Shown: piece after piece, positions 17,649 to 28,709 of the stretch
Numbering within the stretch: the stretch's first letter is position 1
Layout: every line of letters begins with the position of its first letter
Source of the DNA: Synechococcus sp. 1G10
GTDB taxonomy: Bacteria > Cyanobacteriota > Cyanobacteriia > PCC-6307 > Cyanobiaceae
Reading direction: 5' to 3'
Assembly: GCF_002252625.1 (NCBI RefSeq)
Contig: NZ_NQKW01000014.1
Coordinates: forward strand, 1 to 64,000
Length of the DNA stretch: 64,000 nucleotides
Position numbers and translations under genes: made by a program
Notes under the pieces: generated by a model
What the model was told of the DNA's origin: nothing
What the model saw: the letters and a program-made list of their open reading frames with translations, nothing else
Database searches by the model: none

Positions 17649-19064
17649 TCAGCCTTCTCCGATACGCCAGACCCTAAGCCCAGCCGCCCGGGCCGCCGTG
17701 GCATCCGTGATGGCACGCACATCAAACAGCCAGGCGGGCCGTCGCATGCGGGAGGCAATCACCGCCCAATTGATATCACGAAAACTCGCCCATTCGGTCA
17801 GAACAATCACAGCATCGGCTCCCGCCACGGCCTCCAGATCCGACGGTGACGACTCCCAGCTGCCGTCACCTCCCAGGCCGTCTGCTGAGGCCGATGCCGC
17901 ACAGCCCAGGTCCCGGGCAATCTGGCTGGGATCCACCTTCGGGTCATGAATCGCGAGGTGAGCCCCCTCCTCCAGCAGGTCGCGGCAGATGCCGATGGCG
18001 GGTGATTCCCGGGTGTCGTTGGTGTCGGCCTTGAAGGCAAAACCCAGCACCGCCAGCCGCTTGCCACTCACAGTGCCGAACAACTTGCTGACCACCAGCC
18101 TGGCGATGCGCTGTTGCTGCCAGCTGTTCAGATCCACCACCTGCTCCCAATAGTGAGCAGCCTCCTCCAGGCCGTAATGGCGGCACAGATAGACCAGATT
18201 GAGAATGTCTTTACGGAAGCAACTGCCACCGAAGCCTGGACCGGCGGAGAGAAACTTCGGCCCAAGGCGCGAATCCGCGCCGATCGCCCGGGCCACCTCC
18301 TTCACATCCGCACCCGTGGCCTCGCAGAGAGCGCCGATGGCATTGATCGAGGAGATGCGCTGGGCCAGGAAGGCATTGGCCGTGAGCTTGGAAAGCTCGC
18401 TGCTCCAGAGGTTGGTGCGCAGGATCCGCTGCGGACTGACCCAGTGCTGGTAGATCTCCGCCAGGGCTTCGATCGCCTGCGGATCCTCACCACCGATCAG
18501 CACCCGATCGGGATCCTCCAGATCGGGGATGGCGGTGCCCTCCGCCAGGAACTCGGGGTTAGAGAGCACCGAGAAGGTTTTGGCCGAACCGTTTCCCCCT
18601 ACCTGGGAGGCCGACAGAATCTCCTTGACCGCCTCGGCGGTACGCACTGGCAGGGTGCTCTTCTCCACCACGATCGTGTGACCCGTGGCCTGAGCCGCCA
18701 CCGTGCGGGCTGAGGCCTCGATCCAGCGCAGGTCGGAGGCCTGGCCAGCGCCCAGCCCCCGGGTCTTGGTGGGTGTGTTCACCGACAGAAAGACCATGTC
18801 GGCGTCGGCGATCGCCCCATTCACCTCTGTGGTGAAGTGGAGGTTGCGTCCTCGGCAGCGGCCCACCACCTCAGCCAGCCCCGGCTCGTAAACCGGCAGA
18901 CAGCTGAGATCGTCCGCATTCCAGGCGGCAATCCGCTCAGCGTTGAGGTCCACGAGCGTGACCTGGATCTGGGGGCAGCGATCGGCGATGACAGCCATGG
19001 TTGGCCCTCCCACATAGCCGGCACCGATGCAGCAGATGCGATGAACCGACAAGACCTCAGCCAT
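17649..19064 (-). CDS. ugd: UDP-glucose 6-dehydrogenase
   Basis: The start at 19064 (MAEVLSVHRICCIGAGYVGGPT) gives 471 residues; upstream sequence in frame is not family-like. The N-terminal NAD domain has GAGYVGGPT. The central domain has the catalytic-cysteine loop GFGGSCFRKDILNL (about residue 275). The C-terminal UDP-binding domain has LGFAFKADTNDTRESPAI and VIVLTEWASF. Length and the GAGYVGGPTMAVIA start resemble the longer, eukaryote-like UGDH group. It oxidises UDP-glucose to UDP-glucuronate with two NAD. It is the first gene of the ugd-uxs-galE group and of the whole minus-strand polysaccharide locus. Confidence 0.93.
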   Translation of the reverse strand: MAEVLSVHRICCIGAGYVGGPTMAVIADRCPQIQVTLVDLNAERIAAWNADDLSCLPVYEPGLAEVVGRCRGRNLHFTTEVNGAIADADMVFLSVNTPTKTRGLGAGQASDLRWIEASARTVAAQATGHTIVVEKSTLPVRTAEAVKEILSASQVGGNGSAKTFSVLSNPEFLAEGTAIPDLEDPDRVLIGGEDPQAIEALAEIYQHWVSPQRILRTNLWSSELSKLTANAFLAQRISSINAIGALCEATGADVKEVARAIGADSRLGPKFLSAGPGFGGSCFRKDILNLVYLCRHYGLEEAAHYWEQVVDLNSWQQQRIARLVVSKLFGTVSGKRLAVLGFAFKADTNDTRESPAIGICRDLLEEGAHLAIHDPKVDPSQIARDLGCAASASADGLGGDGSWESSPSDLEAVAGADAVIVLTEWASFRDINWAVIASRMRRPAWLFDVRAITDATAARAAGLRVWRIGEG

Positions 19065-19170
19065 CAACGCTGCGCCATGCAAAATGTGACACGATCTTTC
19101 CACGGTTTGCCAATCGGTCGATCAGCAGCTATTCGGAATGCCCTGTGGCACAAGAGCGCGAACCAGCGGT

Positions 19171-20475
19171 CTAAGACCTGCTCAAGGCTTTCATCAGCTG
19201 TTCTGCAGACAGTCGCTGCTCCAAACTCACTGCCTCAGCGGCGTTGCCGCCTCGGCGCAGGTCCTTGAGCAGCACGACCCCCTGCTCGGCTTCTCCCTCA
19301 CCGATCACCACGGCCCAGGGGGCGCCGGAGCGGTCGGCCCGCTTGAGCTGCTTGCCGAAGGCGGCCCGAGTGAGATCGAGCTCCACGCTTCGGCCGGCCT
19401 GGCGCAACTGGCGGGAGAGCACCAGCGCCTGGCGCTCGGCCTGCTCGCCGCGGCTGACCAGATAAACGTCTGGAGTGGGTGGAGCGAGGGCGACAGTGCC
19501 GGCGGCCTGAGCCTGAGCCAGCAGCAGCACCAGCCGCTCCAGGCCGATCGCCCAGCCGATCGCGGCCGTGGGCGGGCCGCCCAGCTGCTCGATCAGGCCG
19601 TCGTAGCGGCCGCCGCCACAGACGGTGGCCTGGGCGCCGAGCTGGCTGCTGGTGATTTCGAAGGCGGTGTGGGTGTAGTAGTCGAGGCCGCGCACCAGCC
19701 GGGGATTGAGCTGATAAGGAATCTCCAGGGCGTCGAGGCTGCGGAGCACAGCATCGAATCGTTCACGGCTGGCCTCGCTCAGGCTGTCGATCAGCAGCGG
19801 GGCCTCGGCCAGAACCGCCTGGGTGTCGGTGTTCTTGCTGTCGAGGATGCGCAGGGGATTGGTCGTGATCCGCTCCCTTGAATCGGCATCGAGTTGCTCC
19901 TGGTGCTGCTGCAGCCAGCTCACCAGGGTGGTGCGATAGGCGGCGCGATCGGCCGGATCACCGAGGGAATTGAGTTCCAGCGCCAGGCCGCCGACCCCAA
20001 GTTCCATCAGCAGATCCCAGGCGATCGCGATCGCCTCGGCGTCACTGCGGGTGTCGGCGAAGCCGAGCAGCTCGATCCCCACCTGGTGGAACTGGCGCTG
20101 CCGCCCAGCCTGGGGCCGCTCGTAGCGGAACATCGGCCCCGTGTACCAGAGTCGCTGGGCCCCCTGGCTGAGCAGGCCATGCTGCAGGGCGGCACGCACC
20201 ACCGAAGCGGTGCCCTCAGGCCGCAGGGTGCAGCTGCGCTCACCCCGATCGAGGAAGGTGTACATCTCCTTGCCCACCACGTCGGTGGCTTCGCCGATGC
20301 CCCGGGCGAACAGCTCGGTGACCTCCAGCAGCGGTGTGCGGATCTCCCGCAGGGCGGCCCGCTCGAACTGGGCGCGGACCGTGGCTTCAATCTGCTGCCA
20401 CAGGGGCATCTGCTCCGGCAGCAGATCCACCATGCCCCGAAGGCTCTGCAGCTTCTCCACGCCCGCGTTGCTCAC
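19171..20475 (-). CDS. hisS: Histidyl-tRNA synthetase
   Basis: A class II aminoacyl-tRNA synthetase charging tRNA-His. The start is taken at GTG 20475 ([21 protein letters not shown]); GTG 20460 is equally possible, and the frame further upstream overlaps queE. Motifs: motif 1 region [24 protein letters not shown], motif 2 with [13 protein letters not shown] and the histidine-binding [16 protein letters not shown], the HisRS-specific [15 protein letters not shown] (about residue 265), motif 3 [15 protein letters not shown], and a C-terminal anticodon-binding domain. Length about 434 is normal. It is downstream of queE on the same strand with a 35-base gap. Confidence 0.95.
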   Translation of the reverse strand: MSNAGVEKLQSLRGMVDLLPEQMPLWQQIEATVRAQFERAALREIRTPLLEVTELFARGIGEATDVVGKEMYTFLDRGERSCTLRPEGTASVVRAALQHGLLSQGAQRLWYTGPMFRYERPQAGRQRQFHQVGIELLGFADTRSDAEAIAIAWDLLMELGVGGLALELNSLGDPADRAAYRTTLVSWLQQHQEQLDADSRERITTNPLRILDSKNTDTQAVLAEAPLLIDSLSEASRERFDAVLRSLDALEIPYQLNPRLVRGLDYYTHTAFEITSSQLGAQATVCGGGRYDGLIEQLGGPPTAAIGWAIGLERLVLLLAQAQAAGTVALAPPTPDVYLVSRGEQAERQALVLSRQLRQAGRSVELDLTRAAFGKQLKRADRSGAPWAVVIGEGEAEQGVVLLKDLRRGGNAAEAVSLEQRLSAEQLMKALSRS

Positions 20476-20510
20476 TCGCTGACAGTTTGCGGGATCGCTG
20501 GGGCCCGCCC

Positions 20511-21185
20511 TCAGCGCAGCCCAAGCCATTTGTGGCTCTGCAGGCTGAGGCGCCAGGCCGGGTTGCGGCGCACGTGCTGGATCGCCAGCTCCTGGCCCGC
20601 CGCACTTCCCCAGGCAGGCTGCAGCAGCAGCTGGGGCATGGCTCCATCCGCCGGGCGGGCGGAGCACGCAGCGGCAGCCATCGTTTCAGCGAAGGCCAGA
20701 TCAGCGCTCTCGTGGATCACCACCTTGAGCTCGTGGCAGGCCGCCAACAGCTCGGCGGTGGGCGGCCGGTGGCGCTTGGGCGAAAGAGTGATCCACTCGA
20801 AGCGGCCGGAGAGCGGGTCGACGCCGCTGGTCTCCAGGTGCAGGGGGAGCTGCCTGGAGCTGGAGCCGGCTGCTTGCCGCAGGGCAGCGCAGAGCGGATC
20901 GAGGTTGTGATGCAGGGGTTCACCGCCGGTGATCACCACAAAGGCGGCACCGGCAGCAGCAGCAGCCGCGGTGTCCACCGCCAGATCCTGGAAGTGACGG
21001 TGGGGATGGGCGGCCGCCGGCCAGGAGTGCTTGGTGTCACACCAGCTGCAGCCCACCGAGCAGCCGGCCAGCCGGATGAAGAAAGCGCTGCGGCCAGCGT
21101 GCACTCCCTCACCCTGAAGGGAGTGGAATGTTTCCACCACCGGGAGTCCGGCTGGGGGCACGGCCAGGGCGCAAACGAAACTCAC
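20511..21185 (-). CDS. queE: 7-carboxy-7-deazaguanine synthase (radical SAM)
   Basis: The start is taken at GTG 21185 ([20 protein letters not shown]), giving 224 residues. QueE features: [25 protein letters not shown] followed by a CxxxCSWCDT cluster (C-x3-C-x2-C binding the 4Fe-4S cluster; [14 protein letters not shown] here), the SAM-contacting VVITGGEPL motif, and HLETSG. It converts 6-carboxytetrahydropterin to 7-carboxy-7-deazaguanine, the branch point to queuosine and other 7-deazapurines. No queC, queD or queF is visible nearby; in cyanobacteria these genes are often scattered. Confidence 0.9.
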   Translation of the reverse strand: MSFVCALAVPPAGLPVVETFHSLQGEGVHAGRSAFFIRLAGCSVGCSWCDTKHSWPAAAHPHRHFQDLAVDTAAAAAAGAAFVVITGGEPLHHNLDPLCAALRQAAGSSSRQLPLHLETSGVDPLSGRFEWITLSPKRHRPPTAELLAACHELKVVIHESADLAFAETMAAAACSARPADGAMPQLLLQPAWGSAAGQELAIQHVRRNPAWRLSLQSHKWLGLR

Positions 21186-21258
21186 CCTAGGAAGCGGAGA
21201 CCGGACGCCCAGCGGCACAACGAAAGGCCTCGATCCCCGCACAGGCGCTCCTTTCGCC

Positions 21259-21726
21259 TCAAACCCCGCCGCTCACATCGGGCTGGAGCAACTCCAGATC
21301 GAGCCCCGCACCCAGGAACTGCCGAAAGTCCTGATCCAGCGTGATCATCTGGGTGGAGCTGGTGATGGCGAAGGCCGCCAGGTAGGCGTCCATCCACCGT
21401 TTCGGTGCGGCCTCAGCAAGCCCCGCCAGGCGCCACCAGAGCGCCTCCATCCCGAGCGGCTCGTCCACCATGTCCACCTGGGGCAGCACCTGGAAGGCGT
21501 GCAGCACAGCCAGAGCATCCTGATTGGTGATCGCGGTGGCTTGGTAAGCCTTGAAGATCGTCGGGGTGGAGGCCAGCCGTAGGAAGCTCTGCTGGGTGGC
21601 ACGGCAGAACAGGGCCGGAGCCGCGGGTGTGGATCGAACCAGTACCGCCTGGGCGGTGCGATGGGCTGGATGGGCCTCGAAGGCAGCCGCCAGCCACACA
21701 TTCACATCAAGCAGGCAGGCCGGCAC
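21259..21726 (-). CDS. PIN-domain toxin, VapC family
   Basis: The protein has 155 residues. The PIN fold acidic residues are present: N-terminal LLDVNVWLA (Asp7), Glu near residue 94 in EALWWRLAGLAEAAPKRW, the WMDAYLAAFAI aspartate (about 112) and TLDQDF (about 130). VapC toxins are Mg-dependent RNases, commonly cutting tRNA or rRNA. The gene overlaps the small upstream gene (21707-22006) by 20 bases, the usual antitoxin-toxin arrangement. All active-site residues appear intact, so the module may be functional. Confidence 0.85.
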   Translation of the reverse strand: MPACLLDVNVWLAAAFEAHPAHRTAQAVLVRSTPAAPALFCRATQQSFLRLASTPTIFKAYQATAITNQDALAVLHAFQVLPQVDMVDEPLGMEALWWRLAGLAEAAPKRWMDAYLAAFAITSSTQMITLDQDFRQFLGAGLDLELLQPDVSGGV

Positions 21727-22006
21727 GGCGGCGGTCCTCCTGCATCAGGCACTCCTGCTCCAGTTGCAATGCCGCTGCCAGACCGATCCCCGCTTTGCCG
21801 CTGGAGGGCTCACAGCGGAACACCGGCAGCCCCGCAAGATCAATCCTCACGCCATCGATGGCGGCGGGCGCAGAGGCTGCCGTGGAGCCATGGAGCCCCT
21901 GACGGATGTACTCAGCCACCAGTTCCCTGAGCGTGCGCCCCTGCTGGAGGGCCCGTTGCTTGGCCTGGTACACGAGGTGGTCCGGCAGATCCAGAGTCGT
22001 TTTCAT
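21707..22006 (-). CDS. Ribbon-helix-helix-like antitoxin, VapB family
   Basis: The protein has 99 residues. The N-terminus MKTTLDLPDHLVYQAKQRALQQGRTLRELVAEYIRQGL has the beta-strand/two-helix pattern of ribbon-helix-helix DNA-binding antitoxins. The C-terminal half (about 45-99, ending LMQEDRRRAGLPA) is the likely toxin-neutralising tail. It precedes and overlaps the PIN toxin. Two bases upstream of its ATG begins a perfect 20-bp inverted repeat, which either covers its ribosome binding region or serves as the operator bound by the VapBC complex. Confidence 0.8.
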   Translation of the reverse strand: MKTTLDLPDHLVYQAKQRALQQGRTLRELVAEYIRQGLHGSTAASAPAAIDGVRIDLAGLPVFRCEPSSGKAGIGLAAALQLEQECLMQEDRRRAGLPA

Positions 22007-22008
22007 CG

Positions 22009-22066
22009 CCGCAACCCAGCTTGCTGGTAATTAAGTTTACTGGTTAACCAGCAAGCTGGGTTGCGG
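22009..22066. repeat. Perfect 20-bp inverted repeat upstream of vapB-like gene
   Basis: Arms at 22009-22028 and 22047-22066 are exact reverse complements (20 of 20), around an 18-base AT-rich loop that contains GGTTAACC at its edge. On the minus strand the repeat ends 2 bases before the antitoxin ATG, so a transcript starting upstream would fold its own leader into a strong hairpin. VapBC complexes usually bind inverted repeats at their own promoter; the length and perfection are more than usual for such an operator. The repeat also overlaps the end of a short DUF2442-like frame. Confidence 0.9.
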
Positions 22067-22171
22067 AATCGATCCGCAGAAAGTCCGCAACAGGCCAGGC
22101 CACTCCACATGGAGGGCGTAATCGGCAATGGGTAGGCAGTCTTTGATGGGCTCAGCCAGCAGCAGCTCCAT
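22037..22171 (-). pseudogene. Short DUF2442-like fragment, probably truncated
   Basis: A 44-codon minus-strand frame (ATG 22171, with GGAGGGG just upstream, stop TAA 22037-22039) reads MELLLAEPIKDCLPIADYAL and continues HVEWPGLLRTF. This resembles the N-terminal part of small DUF2442 proteins, in which a DY-x-L-x-V/hydrophobic-W/F pattern precedes further strands. The family is normally about 80-100 residues, so the C-terminal half would be missing. The last codons lie inside the 20-bp inverted repeat. It follows pyrG directly. The family assignment is by eye and weak. Confidence 0.3.
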
Positions 22172-22188
22172 CCCCTCCAGCTGGGCGC

Positions 22189-23889
<1,701 letters not shown>

Positions 23890-23915
23890 CTATCGAGCCC
23901 GTCTCAAGGCTCCTT

Positions 23916-23999
23916 GCCTGAATCCCCTGGGCCTGGCTCTGGCCGTCGCGCCCGCTGCGCGGGCAATACGGCCTGGCGGCAGGCCCAGGGGATTCAGGC
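23916..23999. repeat. Perfect 20-bp inverted repeat between dps and pyrG
   Basis: Arms at 23916-23935 and 23980-23999 are exact reverse complements with a 44-base intervening segment that itself holds a GCCCGC/GCGGGC mini-stem. One arm contains the dps stop codon. As RNA this forms a long stable stem at the end of the dps message, so it may act as a terminator or an mRNA-stabilising structure, although there is no following T-run. A degenerate small mobile palindromic element is an alternative. Confidence 0.85.
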
Positions 24000-24479
24000 C
24001 TCAAGGAGACTGCGCAACATCCAGGCAGTTTTCTCGTGGATCTGCAGCCGCTGGGTGAGCAGGTCGGCGGTGGGCTGGTCGCCGGCTGTTTCCACCAGCG
24101 GGAAGAGGCTGCGGGCGGTGCGGGCCACAGCCTCATGGCCGAGCACCAGCTCCCGCACCATCTCGAGCGCGGCGGGATGGCCCTGGGTTTCCTCGATCGA
24201 GGAGAGGGCCGCGAAGCGGGAGCCGCCGAACGGCGCTGGGCAGCCGAGGGCGCGGATGCGCTCGGCGATCACGTCGAGCGCGTTCCAGAGCTCGGTGTAC
24301 TGCCCCATGAACATCAGGTGGAGCGTGTTGAACATCGGCCCGGTCACATTCCAGTGAAAGCCGTGGGTCTTGCCGTAGAGCACGTAGCTGTCGGCCAGGA
24401 GGCGGCCGAGCCCGGCGGCGATCTGCTCGCGCTGGTCGCTGCTGATGCCGATGTCGATCGGAGGAGCGCTGCTGGTCAT
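23994..24479 (-). CDS. dps: Dps-family ferritin-like DNA-protection protein
   Basis: The protein has 161 residues. The Dps ferroxidase signature is present: [19 protein letters not shown] (residues about 39-57), followed by [19 protein letters not shown], supplying the inter-subunit di-iron ligands (His, His, Asp, Glu). It oxidises Fe(II) with hydrogen peroxide and stores iron as a dodecamer, protecting DNA. The short N-terminus [13 protein letters not shown] lacks a long Lys-rich DNA-binding tail. It is monocistronic in appearance, with a strong inverted repeat at the 3' end. Confidence 0.93.
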   Translation of the reverse strand: MTSSAPPIDIGISSDQREQIAAGLGRLLADSYVLYGKTHGFHWNVTGPMFNTLHLMFMGQYTELWNALDVIAERIRALGCPAPFGGSRFAALSSIEETQGHPAALEMVRELVLGHEAVARTARSLFPLVETAGDQPTADLLTQRLQIHEKTAWMLRSLLEA

Positions 24480-24557
24480 CGTGCTTAAGCGGATTGATTC
24501 CGTTTTAGCTCGGAAGGTGGCCGCTGTGTGCGCCGTGTTGCGCTTCGTAGCCGTCCG

Positions 24558-26555
24558 CTACACGGCCTTGATCGAGAGAACGGTTAGGTCGTCGAACTGC
24601 TGGGCTCCCGCCATGTGCCGCTCCACTTCCGCGTTCACGTGCTCCACGGCCATGCTCGGGCTCAGGTCGTCGCCATCGAGGCTGAGCAGCAGATCCCGGA
24701 GAGAGCCGATGCCCCATGGGGCATCCTGCGGGGAACGGGCATCCGTGAGGCCGTCGGTGTAGGCGAACAGCAGGTCGCCGGTGCAGAACGCCACATGCCG
24801 GCACTGGAAGCTGGCCCCTTCGAAGATGCCGATGGCGGGACCGGTGATCTCGAGGCTTGTCAGGGCGTGGGATCGCAGGATCAGTGGCGGCTCGTGCCCT
24901 GCCGTGACGTAGGAGAGAGTGCGGGCCGCAGGGTTGTATGCCGCCAGAAACACCGTGGCGAACATGGTGGACGATCCATGCGTGGTTGCCATGTATTCGT
25001 TCACGAGGCTCATCACGGCGGAGAGATCAACCCCGTCCGGGCTCTTCCGCTCGCTGGACAGTTGCAGCAGGCTGTAGCGCAGAAGCGTTCGAAAGACGGA
25101 CATGAACAGGGCGGAGCCGACCCCTTTGTCGCAGACATCAGCGATCACCACATAGGAGCGTTCGCCAATTCGGAGGGCGTCGTACCAGTCGGCGCCGATC
25201 TCATAGGCTGGAGCGAATGAAGCGGCGATCTCGAAGTGCTCCGAGGTTGGCAATTGCTCCACCAGGAAACTCTTTTGAATCGCTCGTGCGGTCTCGAGTT
25301 GCTGTTTCGTTACTGCGAGCGCTGATTCCTTGGCCACCAGTTGCTTGAGACGCAAGGCCGTATCATTGATGTCATCGAACAGGGCGCCGATCTCATCATG
25401 GCGGCGATGGGCAATCTGCGCATCAAAATCACCCTCGCTGATCAGCTTTAGTTTCTGGCTGGCAATCCTCAGCGGACTGACCAGCCTGCCGCCAAGGATA
25501 TGGATGGCCAGAGTAATCAGAATCAGGATGATGGCCTCAAGCAGATAAAGTTTTCGGATCGTGCCATGAAACCTGCGGAACACCGTTCCCTCATCCACCA
25601 CTCTGATGGTGGTCCAGAGGTTGTCCGCCAGGTTGCTGATCAGAAAGAACTTCCTGCCGTTGACCGTCAGGGTCTGAACGTCGTCGTCGTGCTGATGCAG
25701 CTCGGCCAGGCGGATGAACGGCCCCCAAGGTCCCGTGCGGAACTGCTCGGGTGTCCCCGGGTACGTCCTCCCCTGAGTGCCGTCACCAACGGTTTCGGTC
25801 GGGAAGAGGAGCTGCCCCCGCTGGGTGAGCACCATGAAGGCCGTACCGGAATAGTCGCCCTGATCCACCCGCATGGTGTTGGTGGCCCCCGCCGGGCTGA
25901 AGGTGTCGGTGCGGCGGTCCACGGCGTTCAGCCCTGTATCCACTCCCAGACGAGCGATGTCGATGCAGAGCGAGAGAACTCCGATCGGCCGCCTTCCTGA
26001 TGGCTGCCCGCGATTCACCGTGGGCTCATACACCGGTTCGGTGCCGGTGAGGCACTGGGAACCCGGTTGCAGCGAGCCCGAATCGTTGATCGAAAAGGTC
26101 TGCTTGCCGTTCTTGAGGGTGAAGTGGAGATCGGCGCGATCATCGGCCGAGAGAACCTGTGGAGCGGTGAAGTTTCCGGAATGCGCCACCAGGCGGAGAT
26201 CCCGGTCGAACAACCGCCATTGCCTGGTGGGATGCAAGGCGTTGGCTCTGGCGAGAAGATCCCTGGTCGGCAGCGGGTCGAGATTCCTGATGCCTTCGTT
26301 GGAAGCGAGGATCGTCATCAGGGTGCGAATGGTGGAGACCCAGCGCTCCGTCATGAAGCTCAGGAAACGAGTTTCATTGATCAGCTGACGCTCGGTGGTA
26401 ACCGTGACGATCGAGGCCGCCTCGGCATAGATGATCGCGTTGCTGATGATGAAGGTGGGGATCAGAACGCTCCAGATGATCAGCGTCAGCTGGAATCGTG
26501 CCGACCGCCGGTCTGGGATCCAGCGCAGGAGTCGGGCCCGGAAGCGTCTGGTCAT
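24558..26555 (-). CDS. Membrane-bound SpoIIE-family serine phosphatase with HAMP domain
   Basis: The protein has 665 residues. A basic N-terminus precedes a first membrane helix (about 22-45). A large extracytoplasmic sensor region of Cache type (about 46-335) includes conserved-looking PVYEPTVNRGQP and IGVLSLCIDIARLG. A second helix (about 340-360, LLEAIILILITLAIHILGG) leads into a HAMP domain (RLVSPLRIASQKLKLISEGDF), a coiled coil and a PP2C/SpoIIE domain (about 430-665) with metal-binding IADVCDKGVGSALFM, VTAGHEPPLI, FAYTDGLTDAR and QFDDLTVL. It probably dephosphorylates an anti-sigma-factor antagonist in response to an outside signal. No partner STAS or kinase gene is adjacent. Confidence 0.9.
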   Translation of the reverse strand: MTRRFRARLLRWIPDRRSARFQLTLIIWSVLIPTFIISNAIIYAEAASIVTVTTERQLINETRFLSFMTERWVSTIRTLMTILASNEGIRNLDPLPTRDLLARANALHPTRQWRLFDRDLRLVAHSGNFTAPQVLSADDRADLHFTLKNGKQTFSINDSGSLQPGSQCLTGTEPVYEPTVNRGQPSGRRPIGVLSLCIDIARLGVDTGLNAVDRRTDTFSPAGATNTMRVDQGDYSGTAFMVLTQRGQLLFPTETVGDGTQGRTYPGTPEQFRTGPWGPFIRLAELHQHDDDVQTLTVNGRKFFLISNLADNLWTTIRVVDEGTVFRRFHGTIRKLYLLEAIILILITLAIHILGGRLVSPLRIASQKLKLISEGDFDAQIAHRRHDEIGALFDDINDTALRLKQLVAKESALAVTKQQLETARAIQKSFLVEQLPTSEHFEIAASFAPAYEIGADWYDALRIGERSYVVIADVCDKGVGSALFMSVFRTLLRYSLLQLSSERKSPDGVDLSAVMSLVNEYMATTHGSSTMFATVFLAAYNPAARTLSYVTAGHEPPLILRSHALTSLEITGPAIGIFEGASFQCRHVAFCTGDLLFAYTDGLTDARSPQDAPWGIGSLRDLLLSLDGDDLSPSMAVEHVNAEVERHMAGAQQFDDLTVLSIKAV

Positions 26556-26583
26556 GGCGGCAGTGCTCCGGTGCGGTGGGGTC

Positions 26584-28410
26584 TCAACCCATGCTGTCGT
26601 CCACCCAGGTGCTGGCCACGTGCAGATCCTCCAGTTGCTGGGGGGCGACGTCGGCGGGGGCCTGGGTGAGCAGGCAGCGGGCCTGCTGGGTCTTGGGGAA
26701 GGCGATCGTGTCGCGGATCGACTCCTCGCCGGCCAGCAGCATCACCATGCGATCGATCCCGAAGGCCAGACCGCCGTGGGGCGGTGCGCCCATGTCGAGA
26801 GCCTCCATCAGGAAGCCGAACTGGCGCTCGCCCTCCTCCGGGGGCAGACCGATGGTCTGCAGCACCTGACGCTGCAGGGCCGAATCGTGGATGCGCAGGG
26901 AGCCGCCCCCCAGTTCCAGGCCGTTGAGCACCAGGTCGTAGGCCTGGGCGCGGGCCGTGGGCAGGGTGGCCGCCCACTGAGCCGGATCGCTGCCGAGGTC
27001 GTCGGTATTGGGGGCGCAGAAGGGATGGTGCAGCGCCTCGAGGCGGTTCTCGCCGGCGTTGAACTCGAACATCGGGAAATCCACCACCCAGAGGAAGTTC
27101 CAGGTAGCGTTCCCCCGCTCGGGCGGCACCAGCTTCAGCTCACGGGCCAGGAACTGACGCACCCTGTCGAGGGCCTTGTTCACCGTGGCGGTGTCGCCGG
27201 CGCCGAAGAGCAGCAGGGTGCCAGGCACGGCGCCGGTGCGCTGCAGCAAGTCGGCCTTGGTGGTGGCGCTGAGGTTGTCCTTGATGGCGCCGATCGTGTC
27301 GATCTCGCCGCCCTCGCGCACGCGGATGAAGGCCAGGCCACCGGCCCCCGCGGCCTGGGCCTCGCTGAACACGTCACCGCCGGGCTTGATGCGCACATTG
27401 CTGAGGGCCTCATTGCCGCCAGGCACAGCGATGCACTTCACGGAACCGCCCGCCGCCACCGCGCCCGAGAAAACCTTGAAGCCCATGCCGGCCACCAGGT
27501 CGCTCACGTTGGTGAGCTCCATGCCGTAGCGGGTGTCGGGACGGTCTGTGCCGTAGCGCTCCATGGCCTCATGCCAGCTGAGTCGGGGGAAGGGGCGCGG
27601 CAGCTCGACCCCCTTCACGGCCTTCCAGATCGTGGCGATCAGGGCTTCGTTGAGCTCGAGGATCTCCTCCTGGCCCATGAAGCTCATCTCGATGTCCAGC
27701 TGGGTGAATTCCGGCTGGCGGTCGGCCCTGAGGTCTTCGTCGCGGAAGCAGCGGGCCACCTGGTAGTAACGCTCGATGCCGCCCACCATCAGCAGCTGCT
27801 TGAACAGCTGCGGCGACTGGGGCAGGGCGAACCACTCGCCGCCACACACCCGCGAGGGCACCAGATAGTCGCGGGCACCCTCGGGGGTGGAGCGGGTAAG
27901 CACCGGGGTTTCCACCTCGATGAAGCCCTGGTCTTCGAGGAAGCGGCGGGCGGCCTGGATCGTGCGGGCCCGCAGACGCAGGTTGCCGTTCATGCGCTCG
28001 CGGCGCAGGTCGAGGTAGCGGTGACGCAGCCGCAGCTCCTCGCGCACGGTCTCATCCTCATGCACCGAGACCTGGAAGGGCAGGGTGCCCTTCACGCTGT
28101 TCAGCACCGTGATGGCGCTGGCCAGCACCTCCACGGCGCCGGTGACCAGCTTCGTATTGACCGATTCGTCCGGTCGGACCCTCACCCGCCCCGTCACCTG
28201 GATCACTGTCTCGTTGCGCAGGTGCTCAGCCACGGGGAAGGCCTCGGCTCCCAGGTCGGGATCCACCGTGATCTGCACGGTGCCGCTGCGGTCGCGCAGG
28301 TCGATGAAGATCAACCCTCCGTGGTCACGGCTCCGGTCCACCCAGCCGGAGAGCCGCACAACCTGCCCGCTGGCCTCACTGCGCAGATCGCCGCACCCAT
28401 GGCTGCGCAT
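26584..28410 (-). CDS. aspS: Aspartyl-tRNA synthetase (bacterial type)
   Basis: The protein has 608 residues with an N-terminal OB-fold anticodon domain ([19 protein letters not shown]), class II motif 1 ([17 protein letters not shown]), motif 2 ([25 protein letters not shown]), the bacterial GAD insertion domain (about 290-420), and motif 3 ([13 protein letters not shown], about residue 555). It is the bacterial-type enzyme, charging tRNA-Asp and possibly tRNA-Asn where no AsnRS exists. Start [15 protein letters not shown] at 28410. It is divergent from the amylase gene across 299 bases that must hold both promoters. Confidence 0.95.
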   Translation of the reverse strand: MRSHGCGDLRSEASGQVVRLSGWVDRSRDHGGLIFIDLRDRSGTVQITVDPDLGAEAFPVAEHLRNETVIQVTGRVRVRPDESVNTKLVTGAVEVLASAITVLNSVKGTLPFQVSVHEDETVREELRLRHRYLDLRRERMNGNLRLRARTIQAARRFLEDQGFIEVETPVLTRSTPEGARDYLVPSRVCGGEWFALPQSPQLFKQLLMVGGIERYYQVARCFRDEDLRADRQPEFTQLDIEMSFMGQEEILELNEALIATIWKAVKGVELPRPFPRLSWHEAMERYGTDRPDTRYGMELTNVSDLVAGMGFKVFSGAVAAGGSVKCIAVPGGNEALSNVRIKPGGDVFSEAQAAGAGGLAFIRVREGGEIDTIGAIKDNLSATTKADLLQRTGAVPGTLLLFGAGDTATVNKALDRVRQFLARELKLVPPERGNATWNFLWVVDFPMFEFNAGENRLEALHHPFCAPNTDDLGSDPAQWAATLPTARAQAYDLVLNGLELGGGSLRIHDSALQRQVLQTIGLPPEEGERQFGFLMEALDMGAPPHGGLAFGIDRMVMLLAGEESIRDTIAFPKTQQARCLLTQAPADVAPQQLEDLHVASTWVDDSMG

Positions 28411-28709
28411 CTTGGAAATCCGTAACTAACCAGCGAGTTTCCCATGGCGGATTCTCCGCTGCCGCCGTGCCGCCATCGACAGTCAGTGCCCGAGCTGGTG
28501 TGGCCTACCTGATTCGTGCTGGGAGACAGCCGGTAACACGGTGCCATTTTCAACTGGCGAACCGCCATTCATCAAAGAGACGATCGCAACCAAAAACTGA
28601 AACCGCAAATCTCGATGTCCGTCTGTGAAGCTGCAGCCCTGATGGACCGCAGTGGCAACGTAAACGGATTTGCAGTACAACCTGGTTATACCCATTCCCC
28701 TCTTATTCC
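28411..28709. promoter_or_regulatory. Divergent intergenic region, aspS and amylase promoters
   Basis: These 299 bases separate two divergently transcribed genes and contain no convincing coding frame. Both promoters should lie here. The half next to the amylase is visibly richer in A/T. I could not identify a specific operator. Confidence 0.4.

Noticed and set aside
22009-22066. 20-bp inverted repeat as a third attC site
   Set aside because: It is a perfect palindrome without extrahelical bases and lacks RYYYAAC/GTTRRRY boxes, so it does not have attC anatomy.
24558-24600. GTTAGGT in the SpoIIE gene as an attC core
   Set aside because: There is no paired R'' box or stem around it, and it is inside a coding sequence.
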